Part shown: piece by piece, positions 50,865-59,526 of the stretch
Position numbering within the stretch: position 1 is the first letter of the stretch
How the letters are laid out: each line of letters opens with the position of its first letter
From: Pelagibius sp965227505
Lineage (GTDB): Bacteria > Pseudomonadota > Alphaproteobacteria > Kiloniellales > Kiloniellaceae
Length of the DNA stretch: 64,000 nucleotides
Direction of reading: 5' to 3'
Assembly: GCF_965227505.1 (NCBI RefSeq)
Contig: NZ_OZ245757.1
Coordinates: forward strand, 2,170,001-2,234,000
Translations under genes and position numbers: made by a program
The notes under the pieces: model-generated
What the model saw: only the letters and a program-made list of their open reading frames with translations
Database searches by the model: none
Told to the model about the DNA's origin: nothing

Positions 50865-52769
50865 CTAGGTCGCGGCGCCTAAGCGGGCGGGCGGCCGCGT
50901 TTCCCCAGCTTCCCGACTGTCTGAGAGCTGCCAGGCGATCGCCCGTTCCGGGCGGTAGGCGCAGAAGGTGCCGGTGCGCAGGCTGTTGGCGAGGTGGCGG
51001 CCGAGGGCCGGGTGGGCGGCCTCGACCTTGCGCAGGGCGTGGCGGATGCGCCAGGTGACGGTGGTGCGCGCCCGTTCGGCCAGGCTGCCGAGGCGGCGGC
51101 TGCGCCCGCCCAGGCCCAGGGCCTTGGCCAGGGTATCGACCAGTTCGTCGATGTCGCCGCGCAGCCGTTCGGCCTGCAGCGGGTCGTTGCGGTCCTCCGC
51201 CTCGGCCAGGTCTTCCTGCAGGTCGCGGATGCGCGCCTTGAGCGCCCGGCGGGCCGGCTCGTCGAGCGCCGCATCGCCGGCGAAGTGCTCGTCCCCGCGT
51301 TCGGCCAGATCGAGGCAGTGCACCTCGGTCCCCGGACGCTCCAGCAGGCGGCGGATGTCGTGCAGCCCCTTGAGGTCGGGCAGCCGCACCGTCTGTCCGC
51401 CAAACGCCAAACGCCATTGCCCCGCTTCCGGCACCAGCGCCGCCGCTTCCGTCGGTTCGGGATGGCTCGCCAAGACGGCATCGGAGGCCGCAGCCTCGGA
51501 CGCTTTCCCACAGGCATCGTCCAGCAGGCGAAAACCCTCGGCCAGAACCGCGCGGTCCTCGGCGCGGCGGTAGGGATTGACCGTCAGCAGCCAACGGCAG
51601 GCCTCGCCCGGCAGGGGTTCGCGCCCGCCGTTGATCCAGTCGCGGTACTCCCGCTCGTAGACCGCCAGCATCGCCCGTCCCTCTTCCATTCGGCCGAGAT
51701 TGGCATAGGCGATGGCCACAAAGGCAGGCACATCGACGATGGGAAAGCCGTCGATGGCCGCAGCCAGGGCGGCGGCCCGCTCGTGGTTGCCGGCAGCAGC
51801 ATGGGCAATGGCGGCGTAGGCGAAGTAATGGTTCGGATGACAGGGATTGAGGCGCAGGGCCCGCTCCGCATGATCGGCGCCAAGCTCGGGCCGGCCCAGG
51901 AAGGCCTCGCCGATCGACATCTCGATCAGCATGTCGGCGTCGTTCGGGCAGAGTGCAAGGGCGCGGTCGAAGTACCAGGCGGCGCGGTCGAACTCCCGCC
52001 GGTAGTTCAGGACCTTGCCGATGACGACGTGCAAAAGCGCGTCGCGGTCGTCGATCTCCAGGGCGCGGTGGGCATGGGTGTAGGCACGCTGGCCGTTCTC
52101 CTCGAAGCGCTCCCAGAAATGGCAGCTCCACTCGTTGAACCAGGAGAGCGAAATGCCCGCATGGGCGCGGGCGTAGTGCGGGTCCAGATCGATGGCGCGC
52201 TCGAAAAGGCCGCGGGCTTCTTCGTCCGCGCTGGGGCTGCCCTGCCGCAGCAGGGCGAGGCCCCGCAGGGTGAGCTCGTAGGCGGCCAGGGAGTCCGTCG
52301 GCTTGCGCCGCAGATCGTCGCGCGCCGTCTCCTCCAGCCGCGTGGACAGCGTGGCGGCGATGCGGGCCACGACCTCGTCCTGAATGGCGAAGACATCGCC
52401 GGCCGAGAAGTCGTACTGCTCGCTCCAGAGCTGGCGGCCGCCACCGCAGTCCACCAGAGCCGCGGTCACCCGCAGCCGCCCGCCGGCGCGCCGCAGGCTG
52501 CCGCGCAGCAGGCGGCTGGCCCCCAGGCGCGCCCCGGCCTCCCGGTCGGAGAGGCCGGCCACGGCCAAGCCCGACATCCAGGAGATGACCTGCAGGCTGC
52601 GGAAGCGCGTGAGTTCGCCGCAGATGTCTTCCAGCAGGCCCTGCGCCAGCGGGTCGGCCGCGGGGTCGGTGCCCGCAACCTGAAAGGGAAGCACAGCCAG
52701 GACAGGGGGTTGGCTTGGATTCTGGCCTGAGTTGGGGCCGGTCGTGGCGCCGGGCATTGGGCCGGTCAT
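50865..52769 (-). CDS. TolB-like/TPR protein of the adenylate-cyclase-associated type
   Basis: 634 aa. The N-terminus (about 20-130) reads PPVLAVLPFQVAGTDP, LAQGLLEDICGELTRFRSLQVISW, ARLGASRLLRGSLRRAGGRLRV, RQLWSEQYDFSAGDVFAIQDEV: the domain that follows class III cyclase or DNA-binding domains in signalling proteins. TPR repeats occupy about 150-410. The C-terminal part (WRLAFGGQTVRLPDLKGLHDIRRLLERPG) is a domain also found at the end of large LuxR/ATPase regulators. No cyclase or HTH domain is present, so it is a stand-alone version of unknown role. Confidence 0.78.
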   Translation of the reverse strand: MTGPMPGATTGPNSGQNPSQPPVLAVLPFQVAGTDPAADPLAQGLLEDICGELTRFRSLQVISWMSGLAVAGLSDREAGARLGASRLLRGSLRRAGGRLRVTAALVDCGGGRQLWSEQYDFSAGDVFAIQDEVVARIAATLSTRLEETARDDLRRKPTDSLAAYELTLRGLALLRQGSPSADEEARGLFERAIDLDPHYARAHAGISLSWFNEWSCHFWERFEENGQRAYTHAHRALEIDDRDALLHVVIGKVLNYRREFDRAAWYFDRALALCPNDADMLIEMSIGEAFLGRPELGADHAERALRLNPCHPNHYFAYAAIAHAAAGNHERAAALAAAIDGFPIVDVPAFVAIAYANLGRMEEGRAMLAVYEREYRDWINGGREPLPGEACRWLLTVNPYRRAEDRAVLAEGFRLLDDACGKASEAAASDAVLASHPEPTEAAALVPEAGQWRLAFGGQTVRLPDLKGLHDIRRLLERPGTEVHCLDLAERGDEHFAGDAALDEPARRALKARIRDLQEDLAEAEDRNDPLQAERLRGDIDELVDTLAKALGLGGRSRRLGSLAERARTTVTWRIRHALRKVEAAHPALGRHLANSLRTGTFCAYRPERAIAWQLSDSREAGETRPPARLGAAT

Positions 52770-52845
52770 GTCTCGGTCTTTTCGTCTGATCAGCGGCCTT
52801 ATCTACGAGCATAGCGCAAGCCGGGCTTCAGGAAAATGCGCCCGC

Positions 52846-52872
52846 CCTCACATCGTGAGGCGGCCCCTCACG
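52846..52872. promoter_or_regulatory. Overlapping CCTCAC/GTGAGG dyads in divergent TPR promoter
   Basis: CCTCAC (52846-52851), GTGAGG (52855-52860) and CCTCAC (52866-52871) make two alternative perfect dyads. The second, CGTGAGG-5-CCTCACG, is 7 bp per arm. They sit in the 231-bp gap between two divergent TPR genes, 75-80 bp from one start and about 130 bp from the other. Confidence 0.55.
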
Positions 52873-53000
52873 CCCTACCGGGTATAGGGGGCTCTCCGCC
52901 GCAAGGTCCCTGCCGCCGCTGAAAAATAATCGACACCGCGCCACCCCCGGCGCGCGTATTGTTTTATGAGTTTGGCGTCAGCCGAAAAAGGAGATCACGC

Positions 53001-54341
53001 ATGTCCAGCGACCGCCAGGGAAACACGCTTTCCGGCGCCACGCCGGCGGCCCTCACGCTCTATGAGCAGGCCGTCGAGGCCTTCAACATCTACCGCGGCG
53101 ATCCCATCGCCCTTGTCGACGAAGCCATCGCGCAGGCGCCGGACTTCGCCATGGCGCGCATCCTGAAGGCGCACCTCTACGGTCTCGCGACCGAGCCGGA
53201 AGCCACGGCAGAGGCGCGCGACATCGTGGCCGAGGTCAAGAAACGCTCCCTGAACGAGCGCGAAGCCTCCCACCTCGACGCCCTGGATCTGCTGCTGCAG
53301 GGCAACTGGACGGCGGCGGCTGTCGCCCTGGACCATCACCTCCTGCGCTACCCCCGCGACCTCGTGGCCCTGCAGTCGGGCCATCTTATGGACTTCTACC
53401 GCGCCAACGCGCGCGACATGCGCGACCGTATCGCCCGCACCCTGCCCCAGTGGTCGCCGGAGGTGCCCGGCTATTCCATCGTGCTGGGGATGTATGCTTT
53501 CGGGCTCGAGGAAAGCGGTGATTATGCCCGCGCCGAAGAGATGGGCCGCAAGGCCGTCGAACTGCAGCCGCTCGACTGCTGGGCCCATCATGCCGTCGCC
53601 CATGTGATGGAGATGCAGGGCCGGGCCGAGGACGGCATCGGCTGGATGATCGCCCGCGAGCCCCACTGGTCGGGCGACGACAATTTCTTCAAGGTTCACA
53701 ACTGGTGGCACCGCGCGCTCTACCACCTCGACCTCGGCCAGGTCGACCAGGTCTTCGCCCTCTACGACGGCCCGATCCGTGAGGAGCGCAGCGCCGTCGC
53801 GCTCGATCTGGTGGATGCCTCGGCGCTGCTGTGGCGGCTGCAGTTGGCCGGCCACGACGTGGGCGAACGCTGGAACGAGGTCGCCACCGCCTGGGACCAG
53901 CATGCCGACGGGCGGCTCTATGCCTTCAACGACTGGCATGCGGTCATGGCCTATCTGGGCGCCGGCCGCGAAACCGACGTGAGCCGGATCACGGATGCTT
54001 TGCGCAACGCGGCCGACCCGGCAGCAGAAACCAGCGGCTGGGCCAGGACCACGGGGCTTGCGCTGGTGGAGGGCTTCACGGCCTTCCGGCGCGGCGACTA
54101 CGAGACCGCCGTCGAGCGCCTGCACGGCGCGCGCTACATCGCCAACCGTTTCGGGGGCAGCCACGCGCAGCGCGACGTGATCGACTGGACCCTGACCGAG
54201 GCAGCCCTGCGTGGTGACTTCCGGGACGTCGCGACGGCGCTGGCCAACGAACGGCTGGCCTTGAAGCCCCACAGCCCGGTCAACCGCGGCTTCCTGGAGC
54301 GCGCCCGGGCCGGCGGTTCCGGCGGCGAGCAGGCCGCCTAG
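53001..54341 (+). CDS. TTC38-like tetratricopeptide protein
   Basis: 446 aa from ATG 53001 behind AAGGAGA. Blocks are LTLYEQAVEAFNIYRGDPIALVDEAI, LNEREASHLDALDLLLQGNWTAAAVALDHHL, SIVLGMYAFGLEESGDYARAEEMGRKAVELQPLDCWAHHAVAHVMEMQGRAEDGIGW and VHNWWHRALYHLDLGQ. These match the TTC38 family (bacterial and mitochondrial TPR proteins of unknown function, about 450 aa). No signal peptide, so cytoplasmic. It is divergent from the TolB/TPR protein and followed by a GNAT gene 30 bases on. Confidence 0.85.
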   Translation: MSSDRQGNTLSGATPAALTLYEQAVEAFNIYRGDPIALVDEAIAQAPDFAMARILKAHLYGLATEPEATAEARDIVAEVKKRSLNEREASHLDALDLLLQGNWTAAAVALDHHLLRYPRDLVALQSGHLMDFYRANARDMRDRIARTLPQWSPEVPGYSIVLGMYAFGLEESGDYARAEEMGRKAVELQPLDCWAHHAVAHVMEMQGRAEDGIGWMIAREPHWSGDDNFFKVHNWWHRALYHLDLGQVDQVFALYDGPIREERSAVALDLVDASALLWRLQLAGHDVGERWNEVATAWDQHADGRLYAFNDWHAVMAYLGAGRETDVSRITDALRNAADPAAETSGWARTTGLALVEGFTAFRRGDYETAVERLHGARYIANRFGGSHAQRDVIDWTLTEAALRGDFRDVATALANERLALKPHSPVNRGFLERARAGGSGGEQAA

Positions 54342-54371
54342 GCCGCGGCCGGCCTCTGACGGGAGCAAACC

Positions 54372-55007
54372 ATGCAATCCGGCGACACCGCCAAGGGAGC
54401 GTTGCCGCAACCCTCCCGCGCCGATCTCGACATCCGCTGGGCGAAGGCGGAGGAGGCGCGTGCGATCGCGCGCCTCTTCCTCATCTCCTCCGACGGTCTG
54501 GCCACCTACATCTGGAGCCGGATCGACGTGCCGGACCTCAATCCGGAGGAAGTGGACTTGGAGGAGATCGGGGCTGCCCGCTACGCGCGCAGCGGCACGG
54601 CATTTTCCTACGAGAACTGCCTGCTCGCCCTGGCCGGCGGGATCGTCGTCGGCATGGCCCATGCCTTTCCCATGGACGCCGATCCCGGACCCGTCGGGGA
54701 AGAAGACCCCGTGCTGCGCCCTTACGCGGAGCTGGAAGACCCGGGCTCGCTCTACCTCTCCGGCCTGGCGGTCGAGGAGGGCTACCGGAGCGCGGGCATC
54801 GGCGCGGAGCTGATGGACTGCGTGGAGGAACTGGCCCGCGCCAAGAGTCTGCCGCGCGTCTCGCTGATCTGTTTCGAACGCAACACGGGGGCCCTGGCGT
54901 TTTACCGCCGCCGCGGCTACCGCGAGATCGCGCGGCGGCCTCTGGTGCCCCATCCCAGCCTGCACTACGCCGACGGAGACGCGCTGCTTCTGGTGCGCAA
55001 CTGCTGA
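54372..55007 (+). CDS. GNAT-family N-acetyltransferase
   Basis: 211 aa. LDIRWAKAEEARAIARLFLIS begins the fold, LALAGGIVVGMAHAF is the central strand, LAVEEGYRSAGIGAELMDCV the acetyl-CoA loop (R-S-A-G-I-G), and NTGALAFYRRRGYREIARR the C-terminal motif. The acceptor is unknown. It follows the TTC38-like gene by 30 bases and is probably in its operon. Confidence 0.87.
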   Translation: MQSGDTAKGALPQPSRADLDIRWAKAEEARAIARLFLISSDGLATYIWSRIDVPDLNPEEVDLEEIGAARYARSGTAFSYENCLLALAGGIVVGMAHAFPMDADPGPVGEEDPVLRPYAELEDPGSLYLSGLAVEEGYRSAGIGAELMDCVEELARAKSLPRVSLICFERNTGALAFYRRRGYREIARRPLVPHPSLHYADGDALLLVRNC

Positions 55008-55133
55008 GTCTTCAGAAGGCTGCGCTTCATCGACCATCGCCGCAAGTCATCGCCGCAAACAACCGCCGCAGTGTGAAACCCCCGGCCGCCCGATGCCGTA
55101 GATGGCGGCACAACCTCGTGAGAAAGACCGACC

Positions 55134-56621
55134 ATGACCTGTCGCGCCGAAGTTCGCCGCTTCGCCGAGGCTCTCGCCTGTGTTTTCCTTCTCCTGACAA
55201 GCGCACCGGCCAGCTCCGGCAGCCTGCCCGAACCGCTCCAAGACAGCGACTTCCTATTTGACGGAAAGCCCGCGCCGGCACAGGTGGAACTCGGCCGCCT
55301 GCTGTTCTTCGACCCGATCCTCAGCGGCAACCGCAACATCTCCTGCGCCAGCTGCCACGACCCAGCCCACGGCACGGGGGACGCGGTGGCCCTTTCTCTT
55401 GGCGAAGGCGCCCAGGGCCGCGGCACGGCGCGGCGCAACCGGGAGGGCGTGACCGGACGGGTGCCGCGCAACGCCCAACCGCTCTATAACATCGGCGCCC
55501 GGGAGTATGGTGCGATGTTCCACGACGGGCGGCTGGAGCCCGACCCGGCAGGCACCTTCGAAAGCGGCTTCTGGAGCCCGGCGCGCGAGCAGCTGCCCGC
55601 CGGCCTCGACAGCCTGCTGGCCGCCCAGGCCATGTTCCCGGTCACTTCCGCCATCGAGATGGCCGGACACAAAGGCGAGAACCCGGTGGCGACGGCGGTG
55701 GCCGAAGACCGCCTCGCGGGGCCCGGCGGCGCCTGGGACCTGCTCGCCCGGCGCCTGCGCGAGATACCCGGCTACGTGGCGCACTTCACCGCCGCCTTCG
55801 TAGAGGTGCGCGGGGCCGAGGACATCACCTTCGTCCAGGCCGCCCGCGCGCTCGCCGCCTTTCAGGCCAGCGCCTTCCGCTCCCAGAACAGCCCCTTCGA
55901 CCGCGTGCTGGAGAGCGGCAGGGCGGACCACCTGAGCCCGGCGGCGCAGGCCGGCATGACCCTGTTCTACGGCAAGGCGCACTGCGTGGCCTGCCACGCA
56001 GGCCCGCTGCTGACCGACCAGGGTTTCCACGCCATCGCCATGCCGCAGATCGGCCCGGGCAAGGGCCATGGCAGCGACACGGCCTATTGGCGCGCCTCGG
56101 GTTTCGCCGACAGGCTGGAGGACGAGGGGCGCTACCGCGTAACCTTCGAGCGCGCCGACCTCTTCCGTTTCCGCACGCCCTCGCTGCGCAACGTCGCGCT
56201 GACCGGCCCCTGGGGCCATGCCGGCGCCTATGACAGCCTGGAGGCCGTGATCCGCCACCACCTCGATCCCGAGGCCGCACTGGCCGCCTATGCAGCCGAC
56301 GCGGCGGCCCTGCCGCCGCTGGGCGAGGTGATCGAGCAGACCGGGCGCGGATCACAACTGATCTTCCGCCCCCTGAATCCGGCCCGGCGGGCGGACTATC
56401 TGCTGCGCGATGTCTGGGTCCAGCGCTCCGACAAGCTGCGCGGGCGGATCGCCGCGGCCAACGAACTGACGCCGCTGGCCTTGAGCGATGCCGAAGTCGC
56501 CGCGCTGGTCGCCTTTCTGGAGGCGCTCACCGATCCCGCCGCCGCCGACCTCTCCCACCTCATTCCGGAGTCCCTGCCCAGCGGGCTCACCCCGCAGCCC
56601 AGTCGCCGCTCCACGCTTTGA
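55134..56621 (+). CDS. Dihaem cytochrome c peroxidase / MauG-family protein
   Basis: 495 aa. A signal peptide (LACVFLLLTSAPASSG) exports it. Two haem c sites are present: CASCH near residue 70 and CVACH near residue 290. MauG/CcpA traits are ELGRLLFFDPILSGNRNISCASCHDP, FRTPSLRNVALTGPWGHAGAY and ALVAFLEALTDP. Family members reduce H2O2 or oxidise protein residues (tryptophan, in MauG). The gene following by 29 bases encodes an unknown secreted protein. No methylamine dehydrogenase genes are nearby. Confidence 0.9.
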   Translation: MTCRAEVRRFAEALACVFLLLTSAPASSGSLPEPLQDSDFLFDGKPAPAQVELGRLLFFDPILSGNRNISCASCHDPAHGTGDAVALSLGEGAQGRGTARRNREGVTGRVPRNAQPLYNIGAREYGAMFHDGRLEPDPAGTFESGFWSPAREQLPAGLDSLLAAQAMFPVTSAIEMAGHKGENPVATAVAEDRLAGPGGAWDLLARRLREIPGYVAHFTAAFVEVRGAEDITFVQAARALAAFQASAFRSQNSPFDRVLESGRADHLSPAAQAGMTLFYGKAHCVACHAGPLLTDQGFHAIAMPQIGPGKGHGSDTAYWRASGFADRLEDEGRYRVTFERADLFRFRTPSLRNVALTGPWGHAGAYDSLEAVIRHHLDPEAALAAYAADAAALPPLGEVIEQTGRGSQLIFRPLNPARRADYLLRDVWVQRSDKLRGRIAAANELTPLALSDAEVAALVAFLEALTDPAAADLSHLIPESLPSGLTPQPSRRSTL

Positions 56622-56650
56622 TCCAAAGCCATTTTGACTGGAGAGAGAGA

Positions 56651-57409
56651 ATGACAAGCCGTTTCCTTTGGTCCCTCGCCGCAACAGCCGCCCTGCTGCC
56701 CGTCGCGGCCACGGCGGAGTCCGGCAGCCCGGCCCCGCAGACAGCCCAGCAGGTCGCCGCCAAGGACACCGTTTTCGATGTGAAGGAGTACATGTCGCTC
56801 ACCTTCATCTTCCACATCGACGAAGAACTGGCCGAGCAGGACGTGTTCTACGAGAAGGTGCCCGGCAGCGGCGAGGTCTGGCGGCCCAACGGCGCCACCC
56901 GCAACATGGATGCGCCGCTCTACGCCCCCGCCGTGCCGGTCGACCACACGCCACTGCAGACCGACAACATCGGCCCCTGGCCCAAGGGCAAACCGCTGGG
57001 CATTACCCTCGGCCAGTGGTTCGCCGCCAAGGGCCAGGGCACCTATACCTGCGAGAACGGCAAGGGCCTGCTCGACGTCTCCTTCGAGAGCCTGGTGCCC
57101 AACGGCGTCTACACCATGTGGCACGACTTCTTCGTCTGGCCGCCGACCGAACCCTTCATCGGTACCTATGATCTGCCCTTCGGCGCGCGCGACGGATCGG
57201 AGAACGTTTTCGTCGCCGATGCCTCGGGCGACGCCCGTTTCAAGAAGGCGATCACCCCCTGCCTGCAGTTGAGCGGCGAGCAGCTGATCGCGGAACTGGC
57301 CATCGCCTGGCACAGCGACGGGCGGACCTACGGTCATGAACCGGGTGAGTTCTCCACCCGGACCCACGTCCACCTCTACGTCCCGCTGCCCAAGCGCACG
57401 GGTCTCTGA
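56651..57409 (+). CDS. Unknown secreted protein paired with the MauG-like gene
   Basis: 252 aa from ATG 56651 (GGAGAGAG upstream). Signal peptide MTSRFLWSLAATAALLPVAA, cleaved near ATA. The mature part is rich in aromatic residues and looks like a beta-sandwich: YMSLTFIFHIDEELAEQD, GQWFAAKGQGTYTCENG, FESLVPNGVYTMWHDFFVW, and GEFSTRTHVHLYVPLPK. Two Cys (TYTCENG and TPCLQL) could bond. I recognise no named family, but the VPNGVYTMW motif is seen in small exported beta proteins. It may be a substrate or partner of the dihaem enzyme. Confidence 0.7.
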   Translation: MTSRFLWSLAATAALLPVAATAESGSPAPQTAQQVAAKDTVFDVKEYMSLTFIFHIDEELAEQDVFYEKVPGSGEVWRPNGATRNMDAPLYAPAVPVDHTPLQTDNIGPWPKGKPLGITLGQWFAAKGQGTYTCENGKGLLDVSFESLVPNGVYTMWHDFFVWPPTEPFIGTYDLPFGARDGSENVFVADASGDARFKKAITPCLQLSGEQLIAELAIAWHSDGRTYGHEPGEFSTRTHVHLYVPLPKRTGL

Positions 57410-57435
57410 TCGAGAGCAAGCAGCTGCGCTTCTTG

Positions 57436-57478
57436 CGAGGGCCTGGCAGTTACAACGCCGGGCCCTCGTTCCTTTCTC
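57436..57478 (+). terminator. Intrinsic terminator after the MauG-like operon
   Basis: A 12-bp stem, CGAGGGCCTGGC (57436-57447) with GCCGGGCCCTCG (57457-57468) including one G-T pair, has a 9-base loop and is followed by TTCCTTTCTC. It closes the two-gene dihaem operon and lies 11 bp from the convergent GST stop. Confidence 0.8.
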
Positions 57479-57488
57479 GCCCGCCGGT

Positions 57489-58097
57489 CTAGGCGCTCCA
57501 ACTGGGCCGGGCGCGCAGGGCGTCGTTCCACCGTCTGAGATGATCCAGGCCCTCCGGAATCGGCACCTTCACGAAGTCGGACAGGAACAGCGCCGTCATG
57601 CCGGTGATGTCGGCGACGGTGAAGCGCTCTCCGGTAACAAAGGGTCGGCCGTCGGCCAGTGCGCTGTCCAGCCAGGCCAGCTTGGCCGGCAGGTCACGGC
57701 GCTGCGCCTCGACAATGGCCGGCACCTGGGTCAGCTTGTCCTTGAAGAAATCGAAGCTGTGGCGCGCGATCAGGCTGAGGGGAGTCAGAATCTCCAGCTC
57801 CATGCGGCGGTCCCACATGTAGACCAGGGCCTGCTCGACCGCACCCTCCCCGAAGAGGTTCGGTTCGGGCTGCAAGGATTCAAGGTAACGGCAGATCGCC
57901 TGAGACTCGCAGATGATCGTGCCGTCGTCGAGTTCCAGGACCGGAACCTCGCCCAGGCTGTTCTTCTTCCGGAGCGCTTCGCCGCGGGTGCCCTCGGCAT
58001 CGAGACTCAGATCGACGCGCGGCAGGTCCATACCCTTCTCCGCCAGAAAGATGCGCACCCGGCGCGGGCTCGCCGCCGCAGCATTGTAGAGTTTCAC
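57489..58097 (-). CDS. Glutathione S-transferase
   Basis: 202 aa. The thioredoxin-like N-domain reads MKLYNAAAASPRRVRIFLAEKG (Ser after the usual active position) and continues SLGEVPVLELDDGTIICESQAICRYLE, with the cis-Pro and ES glutathione site. The all-helical C-domain ends with VTGERFTVADITGMTALFLSDFV, including the N-capping box. It conjugates or reduces electrophiles with glutathione. It is divergent from the ArsR/AHSA1 pair across 79 bp. Confidence 0.92.
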   Translation of the reverse strand: MKLYNAAAASPRRVRIFLAEKGMDLPRVDLSLDAEGTRGEALRKKNSLGEVPVLELDDGTIICESQAICRYLESLQPEPNLFGEGAVEQALVYMWDRRMELEILTPLSLIARHSFDFFKDKLTQVPAIVEAQRRDLPAKLAWLDSALADGRPFVTGERFTVADITGMTALFLSDFVKVPIPEGLDHLRRWNDALRARPSWSA

Positions 58098-58176
58098 GGT
58101 CAGGTCTCCTCTGGTCTCTTTACAACCAACTCGCTCTTTGATATCTTTTAATCAACATATGATCAATAGGTGATGT

Positions 58177-58491
58177 ATGTTGGATGCAACCTTCGCGGCC
58201 CTGTCCGACCCGACACGGCGCACGATCCTGGACCTGCTGGCCGATCGGGAACACTCGGTGGGCGAGCTGGTCGACCACTTCCCCATTACCCAGTCCGCCG
58301 TCTCGCGGCACCTGAACGTGCTGGAGCAGGCCGCTCTGATCGAAAGGCGGCGGGACGGCCAGCGCCGGCTCTGCGCCCTGCGCGCGGAAACGCTCGCGGA
58401 GATCGATCACTGGATGGAGCGCTACCGCCGCATGTGGGCCGGCAAGCTGCAACGCCTCGACAAGGCGGTACAGAGGAGAAAGAAGCGATGA
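58177..58491 (+). CDS. ArsR-family regulator (AHSA1-linked type)
   Basis: 104 aa from ATG 58177, AGGTGA upstream. MLDATFAALSDPTRRTILDLL, HSVGELVDHFPITQSAVSRHLNVLEQAALI and RRDGQRRLCALRAETLAEIDHWMERYR form the typical compact HTH of the group that is paired with SRPBCC proteins. It lacks metal-binding Cys. Its stop overlaps the next gene's start (ATGA), so they are co-translated. The AT-rich upstream region has TTGAT (58138) and ATCAA (58151) repeats. Confidence 0.9.
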   Translation: MLDATFAALSDPTRRTILDLLADREHSVGELVDHFPITQSAVSRHLNVLEQAALIERRRDGQRRLCALRAETLAEIDHWMERYRRMWAGKLQRLDKAVQRRKKR

Positions 58492-58955
58492 GCCAAGCAG
58501 TTGCGGAAGATCTTCGCAGCGTCGTTCTGCGTTACCGTTTCAACGCCAGCGTCGAAGAACTCTTCGCCGCCTGGACCGACCCGGAGATGCTGGCCGAGTG
58601 GTGGGGGCCGGAAGGCTTTCGCAGCGAGGTCCTGGTGATGGAACTGCATCCCGGCGGACGCTTCGAAATCGAGATGACCGCCGAGGACGGGGAGGCCAGC
58701 CGCATCACCGGGGTGTACCGGGAGATCTCCCCGCCGACCCGGCTGGTCTTCGAGATCACGGAGCATTGCACGAAAGACCTGCCGCCGGAGGTGGAACCGC
58801 AGATCGCCCCGACGCCGGTGACCGTCGAGTTCATCAGCCACGGCGACCAGTCGGAGATCGTCCTCACCCAGGACGGACTGAACCCGAGCTATTCGGAACT
58901 GGTCAGCTGGGGCTGGGGCGGCGCCATCGACAAGCTGAAGGCGCGGCTTGGCTGA
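58488..58955 (+). CDS. SRPBCC/AHSA1 domain protein
   Basis: 155 aa from ATG 58488 (AGAGGAGAA upstream). The fold reads LRYRFNASVEELFAAWTDPEMLAEWWGPEGF, MELHPGGRFEIEMTAEDGE, ITGVYREISPPTRLVFEIT and a C-terminal WGWGGAIDKLKARLG. It is the standard partner of the ArsR gene before it. AHSA1-like proteins in bacteria bind hydrophobic ligands; ligand and role are unknown. Coupled start/stop ATGA indicates fixed stoichiometry. Confidence 0.9.
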   Translation: MSQAVAEDLRSVVLRYRFNASVEELFAAWTDPEMLAEWWGPEGFRSEVLVMELHPGGRFEIEMTAEDGEASRITGVYREISPPTRLVFEITEHCTKDLPPEVEPQIAPTPVTVEFISHGDQSEIVLTQDGLNPSYSELVSWGWGGAIDKLKARLG

Positions 58956-58961
58956 GGCCGC

Positions 58962-59357
58962 CTAAGGGTCGCTCGGCTGCAGCAGGTCCCAACGGTTGCC
59001 GTAGAGGTCTTCGAAGACCGCCACCCTGCCGTAGGTCTCGCGCCGCGGCGCCTCCAGGAAGACCACGCCGGCCGCCTGCATGGCCCGGTGGTCACGCTCG
59101 AAGTCATCGGTCATCAGGAACAGGAAGACGCGCCCGCCGGTCTGATCGCCGACCCTTTCAATCTGCGATCCGCCCGCGGCCTGTGCCAGCAGGAGCCGCG
59201 TCTCCTTCGCCCCGGGCGGCGAGACCACGACCCAGCGCCTGCCGCCACCCTGATCGCTGTCCTCGATCAGATCAAAGCCGAGCTTACCGACGTAAAAGCC
59301 GATCGCTTCGTCGTAGTCGCGCACCAGCAGCGCGATCAGGCCGAGGTGTTGACGCAT
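58962..59357 (-). CDS. VOC (glyoxalase/bleomycin-resistance) family protein
   Basis: 131 aa from ATG 59357; the upstream open frame is not similar to VOC. MRQHLGLIALLVRDYDEAIGFY is the first module, RVFLFLMTDDFERDHRAMQ the second, and the ending YGRVAVFEDLYGNRWDLLQPS contains the Glu-less end common in non-enzymatic VOC proteins. It is convergent with AHSA1 by 6 bases. Metal ligands are not complete, so a binding rather than catalytic role is possible. Confidence 0.82.
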   Translation of the reverse strand: MRQHLGLIALLVRDYDEAIGFYVGKLGFDLIEDSDQGGGRRWVVVSPPGAKETRLLLAQAAGGSQIERVGDQTGGRVFLFLMTDDFERDHRAMQAAGVVFLEAPRRETYGRVAVFEDLYGNRWDLLQPSDP

Positions 59358-59526
59358 GCCCCCTCTCTTCGCTTGGATGCAGAATCCGCAGTCACGGCTG
59401 TTCGACAAAGAGCCGACATCATTATCATCGGCATTGTCCACACCAAGGGCCATCGTGTTTCGACGACGTTTCACGGGGTGAGACAGCGCGGGCAATCTGC
59501 TAGGCTGCACAGCGAAAGGAACGCCC

